Shown: positions 19,019 to 28,732 of the stretch, piece after piece
How positions within the stretch are numbered: the first letter of the stretch is position 1
How the letters are laid out: every line of letters starts with the position of its first letter
Source of the DNA: Mycobacterium stomatepiae
Lineage (GTDB): Bacteria > Actinomycetota > Actinomycetes > Mycobacteriales > Mycobacteriaceae
NCBI RefSeq assembly: GCF_010731715.1
Contig: NZ_AP022587.1
Span: 3,720,001-3,784,000, forward strand
Length of the DNA stretch: 64,000 bases
Reading direction: 5' to 3'
Program-made: the position numbers and the translations under genes
The notes under the pieces: model-generated
The model's database searches: none
Told to the model about the DNA's origin: nothing
What the model saw: the letters and a program-made list of their open reading frames with translations, nothing else

Positions 19019-19934
19019 CCCCCAGCAGCTGGGCATTGAAGAACTCGTCCAGCGCAAGCTCGTGCGCGGACGCGACGAGCGCCCGGGCGACCGGCGATCC
19101 GGGCCCGGAGGCATTGGTGGCCAACGTAATCTCGGCTTTCACGACCGGGTCGACCATCTCGACCGCGCGAATCTCTCCGCCCAGCGACGAGGTCCACAGC
19201 CAGGTGTGCGGAACGATGCACGCCCAGTTGCCGGAGGCTACCTGCGCGAGTAATGAAGCCACCGAGTCGGTTTCGACCTGCGGGGTGACGGTGATGCCGT
19301 GATCCGCGAACGCCTCGTCGATGATCTGACGGTCTCGCATGTCGGCGCTCAGCAATGCCAGCGGCAGCTGCGCTGCGTCCGGCCAACGCAACGTCGATGC
19401 GGCCGCGGGCACCATGTCCGCCGGTGACAGCAGCACGTAACGCTCGGCGTAGAGCGGCACCAGGTCCACGTCGTGGGCGTCTTCGTGCGACGCGTGCACG
19501 ATGGCGGCGTCGAGCTCGAATTCGCGCAGCCGCCGATACAGCTCAGTGGCGGCCAACCGGGAATTGATCTGCACTTTGACCAAAGGATGCGCCGAGCAGA
19601 AGGCCGAAAGCACCAGCGACGCCGTCGTCGACGCAGTGGGCACGGTACCCAGCCGAAGCGTCCCGGTGATCCCCGACCGCACGGCATGCACCTCGGCCTT
19701 GAACGCGTCGTGCTCGGCCAGAATCCGCTTGGCCCACACGACCAGTCGCTCCCCTTCAGGGGTGAGGCCTTCGAAGCTGTGCCCGCGGTTGATCAACGTG
19801 ACATTTAGTTCCCGTTCCAGCTTGGCGATCGCGGCGGACAGCGCGGGTTGCGACACGTAGCACTTCTCGGCCGCCCGAGCGAAGTGGCGCTCCTGGGCGA
19901 CCGCGACGAAGTACTCCAGCTGACGAAAGAGCAC
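19002..19934 (-). CDS. oxyS: LysR-family regulator OxyS
   Basis: LysR-type regulator of 310 residues, close to M. tuberculosis OxyS (Rv0117), which is linked to oxidative-stress control of katG. The N-terminal winged helix is MLFRQLEYFVAVAQERHFAR followed by CYVSQPALSAAIAKLEREL; the effector domain starts near residue 90 (GTLRLGTVPTAS). GTG 19934 is chosen because AGGAGG precedes it at good spacing and the protein then begins like OxyS. It ends inside the 3' end of oxcA. Effector and direct targets here are not visible from sequence. Confidence 0.92.
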   Translation of the reverse strand: MLFRQLEYFVAVAQERHFARAAEKCYVSQPALSAAIAKLERELNVTLINRGHSFEGLTPEGERLVVWAKRILAEHDAFKAEVHAVRSGITGTLRLGTVPTASTTASLVLSAFCSAHPLVKVQINSRLAATELYRRLREFELDAAIVHASHEDAHDVDLVPLYAERYVLLSPADMVPAAASTLRWPDAAQLPLALLSADMRDRQIIDEAFADHGITVTPQVETDSVASLLAQVASGNWACIVPHTWLWTSSLGGEIRAVEMVDPVVKAEITLATNASGPGSPVARALVASAHELALDEFFNAQLLGVTRRR

Positions 19935-20087
19935 CGCACCTCCTCGGTCTGGCGGCACCGATTCCGGGTGAGGTTAACACTTCTTGTTGTTGAAGCCATG
20001 GCGTTCAGCTGGCCTGCCCACAGCCGGGTTGTTGCGCAGAAACGTCCAGTTTTGGCACGACAAGTCGCCGTTGGCCCGAATAGTGTT

Positions 20088-20222
20088 CTAGCTCAACGGC
20101 ATCGGCGTATCACCACCCGGCAGGTCCAGGAAGTCGCGCTGCATGTCGATCAGCACCAACGCCGCCGAGCCCGCGGGTGGGTGGATGTCGTGATGCCCGC
20201 TCTCTTTACCGACCACGGCCCG
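20088..20222 (-). pseudogene. Relic of an isochorismatase-family hydrolase gene
   Basis: The 429-bp gap between oxyS and ldtA holds a leftward coding-like fragment. It reads RAVVGKESGHHDIHPPAG, then SAALVLIDMQRDFLDLPGG, then DTPMPLS and a TAG at 20088-20090. The ALVLIDMQRDFL block is the N-terminal catalytic-Asp motif of isochorismatase-like cysteine hydrolases. No start codon with a ribosome-binding site precedes it, and the rest of a roughly 200-residue enzyme is missing. The remaining parts of the gap (19935-20087 and 20223-20363) show nothing I recognise beyond probable promoters. Confidence 0.55.
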
Positions 20223-20363
20223 AGACGGGATCGAACTCGACCGGCGATCAGATCGTTATCCCGAAGATGAGGCGGGAGTGTCATTGTTTGCTAAAACCCG
20301 TAATGGTTGGACAGCCAGTAGAATATGGTCGTGTTGATCGCACCATCTCGGAAGGTTGACGCC

Positions 20364-21119
20364 ATGCGTCGTGGGTTTCGTTATCTATTTGTTATGGTCG
20401 CGATCACGAGCTTGGGCGCGGTTGGATCCGGCTCCCAAGCGGTCGCCTCGGTCCCGGTACCCGAACCAACGCCCGTCATTGCCTCGATTTTGCCGGCCGA
20501 CGGCGCGGTGGTCGGAGTCGCACACCCGGTTGTCGTGACATTCACCGCGCCGGTGACCGACCGTGCCGCGGTCGAACGGTCCATCCATGTGGCTTCGCCG
20601 AGCAATATCTCGGGCCACTTCGAGTGGCCCGAGATCAATGTCGTGCAATGGGTTCCGAACCAGTACTGGCCCGCCCACAGCCACGTTTCGGTCGGCATCC
20701 AGGAGCTGACAACGGGCTTCGACACCGGCGACGCATTCCTCGGTGTCGCCAGCATCTCCGGCCACACCTTCACCGTCAGTCGAGACGGGGAAATTCTGCG
20801 CACGATGCCCGCTTCAATGGGTAAGCCGGCCCGCCCGACACCGGTCGGCAGCTTCACCGCTCTCGAGAAACAACGCAGCGTGGTTATGGATTCGCGGACC
20901 ATCGGCATCCCGCTGAGCGCCCCCGACGGCTACAAGATCACCGCCCAGTACGCGGTCCGGGTCACCTGGAGCGGCGTTTACGTGCACTCGGCACCCTGGT
21001 CGGTCGACTCGCAAGGCCACGCCAACGTCAGCCACGGATGCATCAACCTGAGCCCGGACAACGCCGCGTGGTACTTCAACAACGTCAACGTCGGCGACCC
21101 CATCCAGGTCATCGCGTAG
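20364..21119 (+). CDS. ldtA: L,D-transpeptidase LdtA
   Basis: Periplasmic L,D-transpeptidase that makes 3-to-3 cross-links in peptidoglycan; 251 residues, the same length as LdtMt1 (Rv0116c). A signal sequence (LFVMVAITSLGAVGSGSQAV) precedes an immunoglobulin-like domain (SILPADGAVVGVAHPVVVTF) and the YkuD catalytic domain. The active site is SHGCINLSP with the catalytic Cys, and an upstream His is in YVHSAPWS. TPVGSF is the conserved TP-x-G loop. The start at 20364 has GGAAGG upstream. The 144 bp after it lead to car. Confidence 0.93.
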   Translation: MRRGFRYLFVMVAITSLGAVGSGSQAVASVPVPEPTPVIASILPADGAVVGVAHPVVVTFTAPVTDRAAVERSIHVASPSNISGHFEWPEINVVQWVPNQYWPAHSHVSVGIQELTTGFDTGDAFLGVASISGHTFTVSRDGEILRTMPASMGKPARPTPVGSFTALEKQRSVVMDSRTIGIPLSAPDGYKITAQYAVRVTWSGVYVHSAPWSVDSQGHANVSHGCINLSPDNAAWYFNNVNVGDPIQVIA

Positions 21120-21263
21120 CAGCCCCGATACACCAGCAAATCTGCAATGCCGCGGTGGTAGCGGCGCTCAACCGTGCTGTGGCCACGGTCACAGTAATCC
21201 AGTGGAAGACTCGTAGCGAGCCGATGGTTTGCGCTAAAGGGTCGTCCGAACGAGAGGCTGGGC

Positions 21264-24200
21264 ATGACTAGTGACGCGAAGGTCGAGAACGGCACCGATG
21301 CGAGTGCGAAGGTCACACCACGGGAACGAGTAGCCGAGCGGATCAGCCGGGTGGAGGCGACCGACGAGCAATACCGCAACGCCAAACCCGATCTCGCGCT
21401 CGAGGCAGCGGCCCGCCAACCCGGCCTTCGGCTGCCCCAGATCCTGGAGATGTTCGTCGAAGGCTACGGCGACCGCCCCGCATTGGGGCGGCGTGCCCGC
21501 GAGCTGACGACCGATCCCGCTACCGGCCGCACCAACAGCCGGCTGCTGCCCCGATTCGACACGATCAGCTACCGCGATCTGTGGGCCAGCGTCCGCGCGG
21601 TCGCCACGGCGTGGCGGCGTGACGAGGCCAACCCGGTGTCCCCGGGTGACGTGGTTGCCACCCTCGGCTTCGCCAGCCCCGAGTACCTGACGCTGGATCT
21701 GGTGACCAGCTACCTCGGCCTGGTAGCGGTACCGCTGCAACACAACGCGGCCGCCTCTCGGCTGCAGCCCATCGTTGCCGAAATCGAACCCCAGGCACTG
21801 GCCACCGGCGCGGGGTATGTCGACCTCGCCGTCGAGGCGGCGCTGGGTAGCACGTCGTTGCGCCGCCTGGTGCTCTTCGACTACCAGCCCGAGATTGACG
21901 AACAGCGGGAGAACGTGGAGCGCGCGCAGGCGAAGCTGGTCGAGGCCGGCATGGCGGTGACCATCGAGACCTTCGACGAATTGGTCGAGCGGGGCCGCGC
22001 ATTGCCGCCGGAGCCGGTCTACACCGGCGACACCGACGAGCGGCTGGCCATGATCATGTACACCTCAGGCAGCACCGGGCTGCCCAAGGGCGCCATGCAG
22101 ACCGAACGCATGGTCTTGAAGCTGTGGACCAACGAGATGTACCCGGAATTTGCCGACGTGCCGGTGATCAACGTCAACTTCATGCCGCTCAACCACGTCG
22201 GCGGACGCATACCGCTGGCGTCGTCGTTCCAAGCCGGCGGCACCAGCTACTTCGTGCCGGAAAGCGACCTATCGACGTTGTTCGACGACTGGAATCTGGT
22301 GCGCCCCACCGAAATGGGCATGGTTCCGCGCGTGGTCGAGATGCTGTACCAGCGCTACCAGAGTGCGGTGGAGCGACTCATCGGGCAGGGCACCGAGCCC
22401 GACGAAGCCGATATCCAGGCGAAAGCCGAATTGCGCGAACAGGTTCTGGGGGGCCGGGTAATCACCGCCTTCTCCACCACCGCGCCGCTGGCCGCCGAGA
22501 TGAAGACCTTCATCGAATCCTGTTTGGACGCACACGTACTCGACGGCTACGGCCAGACCGAATTGGGCATGGTCTACAAGGACGGTGTGGTAGTGCGGCC
22601 GCCGGTCATCGATTACAAGCTGATCGATGTGCCCGAATTGGGTTATTTCCACACCGACAAGCCGCATCCGCGCGGCGAGCTGTTGGTGAAGTCGGAGACC
22701 GCATTCACCGGATACTTCAAGCGCCCCGACGTGACGGCGAATGCGTTCGACCCGGACGGCTACTACCGCACCGGGGACGTGATGGCCGAGGTGGAACCCG
22801 ATCACCTTGTCTATGTCGACCGGCGCAACAATGTATTGAAGTTGGCACAAGGCGAATTCGTCGCGGTGGCACAACTGGATGCGGTCTTCAGCGGCGCCGC
22901 CCTGGTACGGCAGGCCTTCGTCTACGGCAACAGCGAACGGCCGTACCTGTTGGCCGTCGTGGTCCCGACTCTCGAGGCCGAGGAACGATTCGCCGGTGAT
23001 CCCGACGGCCTCAAGGCCGCGCTGAGCGAATCCCTGCGCCGCACCGCCACAGTTGCGGAGCTGCAGTCCTACGAAATCCCCGCGGACTTCATCGTCGAGT
23101 CCGAACCGTTCAGCGAAGACAACGGCCTGCTGTCGGGCGTCGGAAAGCTGTTGCGGCCCAAGCTCAAGGAGCACTACGGTGCCCGGCTCGAAGAGCTCTA
23201 CGCCGAACTCGCCGCCACCCGGACGGCCGAGTTGCGCTCGCTGCGCGAAGGCGCGGCGGACCGGCCGGTGATAGATACCCTGACGCGCGCCGCCGAGGCG
23301 CTGTTGGGGTTGCCCGGCGGCCCGCCGCGGCCGGATGACCAATTCCTGGACTTGGGCGGCGATTCGCTGTCGGCGCTGACCTTCTCCAACCTGCTGCAGG
23401 ACATCTTCGATGTGGAAGTGCCGGTAGGCCAGATCATCAACCCGGCTTACGACCTTCGCCAACTCGCGGAGTACGTGGAATCCGAACGTGATTCGGGCGC
23501 TGCCCGGCCCGCCTTCTCCACGGTGCACGGCCGCGGCGCCACGGAGGCCCGAGCGTCCGAACTCACCCTCGACAAGTTCATCGACGCCGCGACCCTGGCC
23601 GAAGCCCCGACGCTGCCGCGCGCCACCGGCACAGCGCATACGGTGCTGCTGACCGGTGCCAACGGCTACCTCGGCCGCTTCCTGACGCTGGAATGGCTTG
23701 AGCGGCTTGCCGAAAGAGGCGGGAAACTGATCACCATCATCCGCGGCACGGACGCCGAGGCTGCGGGCAAGCGGCTGGAGACCGTTTTCGACAGCGGCGA
23801 CCCGCAACTGCTATCGAGGTACCGCGCGCTGGCCGCCGACCACCTCGAGGTCGTCGTCGGCGATATCGCTGAGCCGAAACTTGGCCTGGATCAAGCGACT
23901 TGGGAGCGCCTGGCGCGCGACGTCGACATGATTGTGCACCCGGCCGCGCTGGTCAACCATGTCTTGCCGTACGACCAGCTGTTCGGCCCCAACGTGGTCG
24001 GTACCGCGGAATTGATTCGCCTGGCGATCACCACGCGAATCAAGCCGGTAACCTACATGTCGACGGTCGCGGTGGCCTTTTCGGTCGATCGCGCGAAGTT
24101 CGCGGAGGACGGCGATATCCGCACCGTCAGCGCGGTGCGTCCCGTCGATGACAGCTATGCCAACGGCTACGCGAACAGCAAGTGGGGTGGCGAGGTGCTG

Positions 24201-24803
24201 CTCCGCGAGGCGCATGACCTGTGCGGATTGCCGGCCGCGGTGTTCCGGTCCGACATGATCCTTGCGCACAGTCAGTACGCCGGACAGTTGAATGTCCCGG
24301 ATGCGTTTACCCGGTTGATCTTCAGCTTGCTGGTGACCGGCATCGCGCCGTCGTCGTTCTACCAAACCGACGCGCAGGGAAACCGGGTGGTGGCGCACTA
24401 CGACGGTCTGCCCGCCGACTTCGTAGCGGAGTCGGTCACCACGCTGGGCGAGCAGACGGCGACGGCCGGAGAATACCGGTCATTCGACGTGATGAACCCG
24501 CATGACGACGGCATCTCGCTGGACGTCTTCGTGGACTGGTTGATCGCGGCCGGCCACGACATCCGGCGCCTCGATGACCACGACGAGTGGTTCGGGCGTT
24601 TCGAGACGGCACTGCGCGCACTACCCGACAAGCAGCGTCAGCAGTCGGTACTGCCCCTGCTCGACGTGTACCGCAAGCCGGAGGCGCCGCTGCGCGGCGC
24701 GGTGCAGGCAGCCAAAATCGGTGCGGACAAAGACATTCCACACTTGTCACAGCAGCTGATCGAAAAGTACGTGTCGGATCTGCGGCTACTCGGGCTGGTC
24801 TAG
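21264..24803 (+). CDS. car: Carboxylic acid reductase (A-PCP-R)
   Basis: Large three-domain enzyme of 1179 residues that reduces carboxylic acids to aldehydes with ATP and NADPH. The adenylation domain (about residues 1-650) contains [16 protein letters not shown] and [11 protein letters not shown]. The carrier domain shows [11 protein letters not shown] with the phosphopantetheine Ser at residue 701. The reductase domain begins [19 protein letters not shown] and has the SDR tyrosine motif [10 protein letters not shown]. No phosphopantetheinyl transferase lies nearby, so modification must come from elsewhere. In M. tuberculosis the homologue FadD9 is at a different locus. The physiological substrate is unknown; fatty or aromatic acids are typical. 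Confidence 0.93.
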   Translation: MTSDAKVENGTDASAKVTPRERVAERISRVEATDEQYRNAKPDLALEAAARQPGLRLPQILEMFVEGYGDRPALGRRARELTTDPATGRTNSRLLPRFDTISYRDLWASVRAVATAWRRDEANPVSPGDVVATLGFASPEYLTLDLVTSYLGLVAVPLQHNAAASRLQPIVAEIEPQALATGAGYVDLAVEAALGSTSLRRLVLFDYQPEIDEQRENVERAQAKLVEAGMAVTIETFDELVERGRALPPEPVYTGDTDERLAMIMYTSGSTGLPKGAMQTERMVLKLWTNEMYPEFADVPVINVNFMPLNHVGGRIPLASSFQAGGTSYFVPESDLSTLFDDWNLVRPTEMGMVPRVVEMLYQRYQSAVERLIGQGTEPDEADIQAKAELREQVLGGRVITAFSTTAPLAAEMKTFIESCLDAHVLDGYGQTELGMVYKDGVVVRPPVIDYKLIDVPELGYFHTDKPHPRGELLVKSETAFTGYFKRPDVTANAFDPDGYYRTGDVMAEVEPDHLVYVDRRNNVLKLAQGEFVAVAQLDAVFSGAALVRQAFVYGNSERPYLLAVVVPTLEAEERFAGDPDGLKAALSESLRRTATVAELQSYEIPADFIVESEPFSEDNGLLSGVGKLLRPKLKEHYGARLEELYAELAATRTAELRSLREGAADRPVIDTLTRAAEALLGLPGGPPRPDDQFLDLGGDSLSALTFSNLLQDIFDVEVPVGQIINPAYDLRQLAEYVESERDSGAARPAFSTVHGRGATEARASELTLDKFIDAATLAEAPTLPRATGTAHTVLLTGANGYLGRFLTLEWLERLAERGGKLITIIRGTDAEAAGKRLETVFDSGDPQLLSRYRALAADHLEVVVGDIAEPKLGLDQATWERLARDVDMIVHPAALVNHVLPYDQLFGPNVVGTAELIRLAITTRIKPVTYMSTVAVAFSVDRAKFAEDGDIRTVSAVRPVDDSYANGYANSKWGGEVLLREAHDLCGLPAAVFRSDMILAHSQYAGQLNVPDAFTRLIFSLLVTGIAPSSFYQTDAQGNRVVAHYDGLPADFVAESVTTLGEQTATAGEYRSFDVMNPHDDGISLDVFVDWLIAAGHDIRRLDDHDEWFGRFETALRALPDKQRQQSVLPLLDVYRKPEAPLRGAVQAAKIGADKDIPHLSQQLIEKYVSDLRLLGLV

Positions 24804-24812
24804 CCCGAGACG

Positions 24813-25400
24813 CTAATCGTGCAAACCGTTCTTGACCGCGGTGTCCTGCTTGCGGCCGACGTCGATCGCGATCGCCGGGTCGATCGGATCATTGGGTGCG
24901 CTGTCGAATTCCAGGTTGATCAGCGCCCTGCCCTCGGTGAACAGCAACACCGCGATGGCCTGCGAGTTGTCCGACGAGGTTCCCGAGATCATTGCGCCGT
25001 TGGAGCCGACGTCGACGGGCTGCCAGGCGCCGGGGACCTTTTTTGCGTAGTTCGCTTTGGTGTTCTCCAGGGCGGCCGCCGCCGTCGCGGGATCGGCGAC
25101 GACCAAGATGGTGTCCCCGATGCGCCGGCTGTTGTCGGCGTTGACGAACAGTTGAGCAACGCCGGTCGTGTTGTTGGAATTCAGCACCGGCGGTTGCGGT
25201 GCGGTGAAATCGTCGCCGACATCGCCGGGCTGGATCAGCAGTGCGCTGTAATCCGGGGGAGGTCCGGTCGGGGTGCTGACCACCGGCGTCTTGGACGGGG
25301 GAGCCGAAGTCTTGCCGCCGTTGCCGCAACCGGTGATCACGATGCCGACCACGAGGGTAGCGGCCACCCATCCGGTGGCAGTCATCCGAGCACGTCCCAT
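24813..25400 (-). CDS. Putative lipoprotein of unknown function
   Basis: A 195-residue exported lipoprotein. The N-terminus MGRARMTATGWVAATLVVGI leads into a lipobox, VITGCG, whose Cys would be lipidated. A Thr/Pro-rich linker (KTPVVSTPTGPPPD) follows, then a soluble domain with QPGDVGDDFTAP near its start, a pattern shared with several mycobacterial surface lipoproteins of unknown role. I do not recognise the family. ATG 25400 is preferred over 25406 or 25451 because GGAAGG is seven bases upstream. It converges on car with nine bases between and has no obvious functional partner. Confidence 0.75.
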   Translation of the reverse strand: MGRARMTATGWVAATLVVGIVITGCGNGGKTSAPPSKTPVVSTPTGPPPDYSALLIQPGDVGDDFTAPQPPVLNSNNTTGVAQLFVNADNSRRIGDTILVVADPATAAAALENTKANYAKKVPGAWQPVDVGSNGAMISGTSSDNSQAIAVLLFTEGRALINLEFDSAPNDPIDPAIAIDVGRKQDTAVKNGLHD

Positions 25401-25529
25401 GGGCATCCCTTCCGAGGAGAACAGGGCCAGCGCATATGAACATACGCGCACGCAGTAATCGACAGGTGCGGGTTGGCGCCTATCCTGGCGCAGGGCCGCC
25501 GGGACAAAAGCGTGTTAAGGAGATCTGAG

Positions 25530-26483
25530 ATGACGGCTACAGTGGCGCGCGCGGTACAGTTCGACCGCTACGGAGACCGTGACGTGCTGTACATAGCAGA
25601 TATCGACATGCCGGTACCCGGCGAGGGTGAGGTGGTGGTCGAGGTTCGAGCCGCCGGAATCAACCCCGGCGAGGCCGCGATCCGTTCGGGAGCGATGCAC
25701 GAGATGTTCCCCGCCACGTTCCCGTCCGGGGAAGGCAGCGACCTCGCCGGCGTCGTCACGGCCATCGGGTCCGGGGTCACCGAATTCGCGATCGGCGACG
25801 AGGTACTGGGGTTCAGCTTCCGGCGATCAAGCCATGCCACCCACACCGCCGTCCCGGTGGACCAATTGATCCGCAAGCCGCCCCAATTAAGTTGGGAGGC
25901 AGCGGGTTCCCTCTATGTCGTCGGTGCGACCGCATACGCCGCCGTGCGCGCGGTCGCACCGCAGCCGGGCGAGACCGTCGCCGTGTCGGCGGCCGCCGGC
26001 GGTGTCGGCAGTCTCGTCGTCCAGCTGTTGGTCCTTCGCCAGGCGCGCGTGCTGGGTATCGCCGGCGAGGGCAACGCCGAATGGCTGCAGTCACACGGCG
26101 TCATCCCAATCGCCTACGGCCTTGATTTTCAAGGGTTGGCCGAGCGGCTGCGCGAGGCGGCGCCGAGCGGAATCGATGCCTTCATCGATCTGTTCGGCCC
26201 GGACTACGTCCAGTTGGCCGTCGATCTTGGGGTGGCACCGCAGCGCATCGACACGATCATCTCCTTTCAGAAGGCGGGCGAAGTCGGTGCCAAAACCGAA
26301 GGCAGCACCGACGCGTCCACCCCGGAAGTACTGTCCGAGATCGCCGACCTGATCGTCAGCGGCGCTGTCGATTTCGACATCGCCGCTACCCTTCCGCTGG
26401 ATCGGGTGGCCGATGCCTTCGAGGAACTCGAACGCCGGCACACGCACGGCAAGATCGTGCTGCTGCCTAACGGTTCGTGCTGA
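25530..26483 (+). CDS. Zinc-independent NADPH:quinone reductase-like MDR protein
   Basis: Medium-chain dehydrogenase/reductase of 317 residues resembling quinone oxidoreductases. The N-terminal GroES-like domain has RAAGINPGEAAIRSG and PSGEGSDLAGVV, and lacks the Cys/His zinc ligands of alcohol dehydrogenases. The Rossmann domain shows AAAGGVGSLVVQLL, the AxxGxVG NADPH motif. AAGGAG stands eight bases before ATG 25530, so the longer frame from 25473 is rejected. Both neighbours are transcribed towards or away from it, so it looks monocistronic. The substrate is unknown. Confidence 0.85.
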   Translation: MTATVARAVQFDRYGDRDVLYIADIDMPVPGEGEVVVEVRAAGINPGEAAIRSGAMHEMFPATFPSGEGSDLAGVVTAIGSGVTEFAIGDEVLGFSFRRSSHATHTAVPVDQLIRKPPQLSWEAAGSLYVVGATAYAAVRAVAPQPGETVAVSAAAGGVGSLVVQLLVLRQARVLGIAGEGNAEWLQSHGVIPIAYGLDFQGLAERLREAAPSGIDAFIDLFGPDYVQLAVDLGVAPQRIDTIISFQKAGEVGAKTEGSTDASTPEVLSEIADLIVSGAVDFDIAATLPLDRVADAFEELERRHTHGKIVLLPNGSC

Positions 26484-26486
26484 CCG

Positions 26487-28130
26487 TCAGCCGACGCCAA
26501 GCTCGATGAGCTTCATCACCACGAAGACGACGGCCAGCACCAGGTAGCCGCGCAGGATCAATAGTCCGGTCCGGTGGATAGGTGAAAGGGCTGGGCGCTC
26601 AAGAGAACTCAGTTTCGGGGTCTGCCAGTTTTTCTGCTCTTGCCGGCGCAGCGCCCGCCTTTCGGCTCGACCGACCGGCGAGCCGAGTTTGGCCACCCGC
26701 GTGTCCCCGTACCACTGGTCGCCGATGATCGCCACGGCGCAACAAAGTACGCCGATTGCCGCACCGACCGCGAGCCCGCCCTCGAGGCTGGCCGTGGACA
26801 GAGCCGGGAAGAATGTGGTCGCCGTCAAGGCCAGCGACAGCAGCACCAGTGCCCACACGATCGCCCACGCAACGACGTTCTGCCGCAATGTGTTCACCCA
26901 CGGTCCCAGGATCGCCCGGTCATTGCAGAGCAACACCAGGAACACCGTCGCCGACGGCAACAAGACACCCGCCAGCGCCTGCACGCCCTGGGTGACCAGC
27001 CCTAGGATGTGATCGGGGCTGAACGCCACCGCGGCCGACGCCCCGAGCAACAGCGCATAGCCACCGTAGAACCATGGCGCCTCGCTGATCTTCCAGTGCA
27101 GCGAGTGTCGCTGGCCCATGGTGTCACCGATGGCGTAGGTGGTGGCCAGTCCGACTGCGTTGGCCCCGATCAGCGAACCGTCGAGCAGGACGATCGCGAA
27201 CAACGCCCCGACCGGGTGGCCCAGCCCGCTGGCGACGGCGCCCGCATCGGTGAACTCGCCGGCACTTGGGGTGATACCGAAGGCGGTCACCGCCATCAGC
27301 AGAGTCCCCCCGGCGATGACGACGATGATCCCGATGATCAAATCCGCTCGCGCGTAAGGAATCCAGCGCGCGGTGATGCGCTTGTCCACCACATTGGACT
27401 GTTGGAAGAATAACTGCCACGGCGCGACTGTGGTCCCCACGATCGCGATGACCAGAAGCAGGACGGTGGAGTTCAGTCCGCCCGGGAAGTGTGGAACAAG
27501 ACCGGCGGCAGCTACTTTCGGACTCGGATGCACCAGCAGCACCATCGGGATCATCGCGACGTTCACCGCGATCAGCAGGAACATCAACGCTTCCCAGCGC
27601 CGGAACGAGCCCCCGGCCACCACGGCGAAAAGGAGTACGGCGGCAGCGGGGACAGCAATGATCTTCGGGCAGCCCAGGAATCCCAACGCCAGTGCGACGC
27701 CGATGAATTCGGTGACGATTGTCAGCGCATTCAGAACGACCAGATCGCCGACGCTGAATGCTCCCCAGAACTTTCCGAACCGCTCGAATATCAGGCGTGC
27801 GTGCCCGACTCGGGCGACCGCACCCAATCGCAGCACCATCTCCTGGTTCACGTACAGCACCGGGATCAGCAGGGCCAGCGTCCACAGCAGGTTCATCCCG
27901 TAGTCCTGACCGGCTTGCGCGTACGTCGCGACGCCACCGGCGTCGTTGTCGCCCACCATGACAATCAAACCGGGCCCGGTGATGACCATCAGCGTTCGTA
28001 ACCGCCGCCACCAGCCACGCAACGCGCGGTCGTCGTCTCGGCCGATGCGGCCGAACGCTCCGACGATGTCGCCGGTGTGTGCGGAATCCATTACGGACCA
28101 GTCATTCTGCCGGGTGGAAGTCAAAGTCAT
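26487..28130 (-). CDS. NRAMP-superfamily transporter with non-canonical metal site (NRMT-like)
   Basis: Integral membrane transporter of 547 residues with about eleven helices. Helix 1 starts TGPGLIVMVG and then has DNDAGG (residues 61-66) where manganese/iron NRAMPs have DPGN. Helix 6 has GTTVAPWQ (residues 236-239) where they have the metal-binding MPHN. These two changes alter the transition-metal site, as in the NRAMP-related magnesium transporters (NRMT). An M-box magnesium riboswitch lies in the leader of this transcript, about 0.6 kb upstream, which independently points to Mg2+. The N-terminus is about 40 residues longer than usual and the C-terminal half has a charged loop (VGRAERRALRRQEQKNW). 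ATG 28130 gives the longest frame, and its ribosome-binding site is weak; ATG 28091 is possible. Confidence 0.85.
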   Translation of the reverse strand: MTLTSTRQNDWSVMDSAHTGDIVGAFGRIGRDDDRALRGWWRRLRTLMVITGPGLIVMVGDNDAGGVATYAQAGQDYGMNLLWTLALLIPVLYVNQEMVLRLGAVARVGHARLIFERFGKFWGAFSVGDLVVLNALTIVTEFIGVALALGFLGCPKIIAVPAAAVLLFAVVAGGSFRRWEALMFLLIAVNVAMIPMVLLVHPSPKVAAAGLVPHFPGGLNSTVLLLVIAIVGTTVAPWQLFFQQSNVVDKRITARWIPYARADLIIGIIVVIAGGTLLMAVTAFGITPSAGEFTDAGAVASGLGHPVGALFAIVLLDGSLIGANAVGLATTYAIGDTMGQRHSLHWKISEAPWFYGGYALLLGASAAVAFSPDHILGLVTQGVQALAGVLLPSATVFLVLLCNDRAILGPWVNTLRQNVVAWAIVWALVLLSLALTATTFFPALSTASLEGGLAVGAAIGVLCCAVAIIGDQWYGDTRVAKLGSPVGRAERRALRRQEQKNWQTPKLSSLERPALSPIHRTGLLILRGYLVLAVVFVVMKLIELGVG

Positions 28131-28180
28131 GGCTTTCTCGCTCTCAGGAGTCGGGCTGTACGGACTGGGCGTTCAACGTG

Positions 28181-28220
28181 CCCCAGCGGCGGGCTGCCAA
28201 AGTCGCGCCCGCCGCTGGGG
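28181..28220 (-). promoter_or_regulatory. 14-bp stem-loop in the transporter leader
   Basis: CCCCAGCGGCGGGC (28181-28194) and GCCCGCCGCTGGGG (28207-28220) form a perfect stem with a 12-nt loop, about 50 nt before the transporter start and just after the small ORF. No U-tract follows in the leftward direction. It could be a mycobacterial-type terminator, a processing site or an attenuator; I cannot tell which. Confidence 0.6.
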
Positions 28221-28237
28221 ACCGCTGGCGGAACGAA

Positions 28238-28453
28238 TCACCGGCAGTTGCCCACACCGTCCGATGACTCTCCACCCGGCGCGGCCGAGAGCACGGCGAT
28301 CGGCGTCAGCGACACATACAGGTTCGCCCGCTCTTCGAGCGTCGGAATGTGCATGGCGCACAGCCTGCTGGTCAGCAGCCGACCCGCACGCAGCATCGAC
28401 CGTCCGCGCAACCTTCCACGTCCGCGAACACGCGGCACTACAACAAAAGTCAT
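28238..28453 (-). CDS. Small basic protein in the M-box leader
   Basis: A 71-residue frame beginning MTFVVVPRVRGRGRLRGRSM, preceded by a strong AGGGGGAAG ribosome-binding site. The N-terminal half is very basic; the second half has HIPTLEERANLYVSLTPIAV. I do not recognise a family. It lies between the M-box riboswitch and the NRAMP-like gene in the same direction, so it would be made under the same magnesium control. Known mycobacterial M-boxes also precede small proteins (for example Rv1535), which makes translation plausible. The ribosome-binding site supports it; conservation is untested. Confidence 0.5.
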   Translation of the reverse strand: MTFVVVPRVRGRGRLRGRSMLRAGRLLTSRLCAMHIPTLEERANLYVSLTPIAVLSAAPGGESSDGVGNCR

Positions 28454-28567
28454 GATCTTCCCCCTGTCGGAAGTCTGACCGGTTCGTCGGCACGCCAAAT
28501 GCATCCGGCATTCGCCGGCACCCGCTGACCGTGAATGCGGTTGCGGGACAGCACAAATTGAGCTGCG

Positions 28568-28639
28568 TCAGCAGAATGAAATGCCGCAACCGGTTCGGTT
28601 CAAGATGGATTTCGGATAGGAACTATCGCCTGGACTCAT
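28568..28639 (-). CDS. Possible 23-residue leader peptide
   Basis: A short frame (MSPGDSSYPKSILNRTGCGI and three further residues) starts ten bases after AGGAGG, just downstream of the M-box. Such an exact ribosome-binding site in the leader suggests a translated leader peptide, but a frame this short could also be chance. Confidence 0.3.
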   Translation of the reverse strand: MSPGDSSYPKSILNRTGCGISFC

Positions 28640-28709
28640 CTCGCCCTCACCTCCTCACGGCCATGACACACGGGGGTGTCGTCACATCACACGCGGGAGA
28701 GGTACGAAT

Positions 28710-28728
28710 GGCGGGCCACGAGCCCGCC
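28710..28728 (-). terminator. Hairpin directly behind the M-box (possible expression platform)
   Basis: GGCGGGC-CACGA-GCCCGCC (given on the + strand, 28710-28728) forms a 7-bp GC stem with a 5-nt loop, a few bases after the 3' strand of the M-box P1 stem on the minus strand. Its placement fits a Mg2+-controlled terminator, although there is no U-tract, as is common in mycobacteria. Confidence 0.5.
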
Positions 28729-28732
28729 GGCC

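Noticed and set aside
20218..20255. tRNA-like GGGATCGAACTC segment
   Set aside because: Only a T-arm-like string is seen; no acceptor, anticodon or D-arm can be placed around it.
22269..23807. Open frame of 512 codons antisense to the carboxylic acid reductase gene
   Set aside because: High GC gives long antisense frames; the sense protein has clear domains, and the antisense product shows no family motif and has no ribosome-binding site.
28181..28220. Rho-independent terminator
   Set aside because: The stem is perfect but no U-tract follows on the minus strand, and the transporter start is only about 50 nt away, so I list it as a regulatory hairpin.
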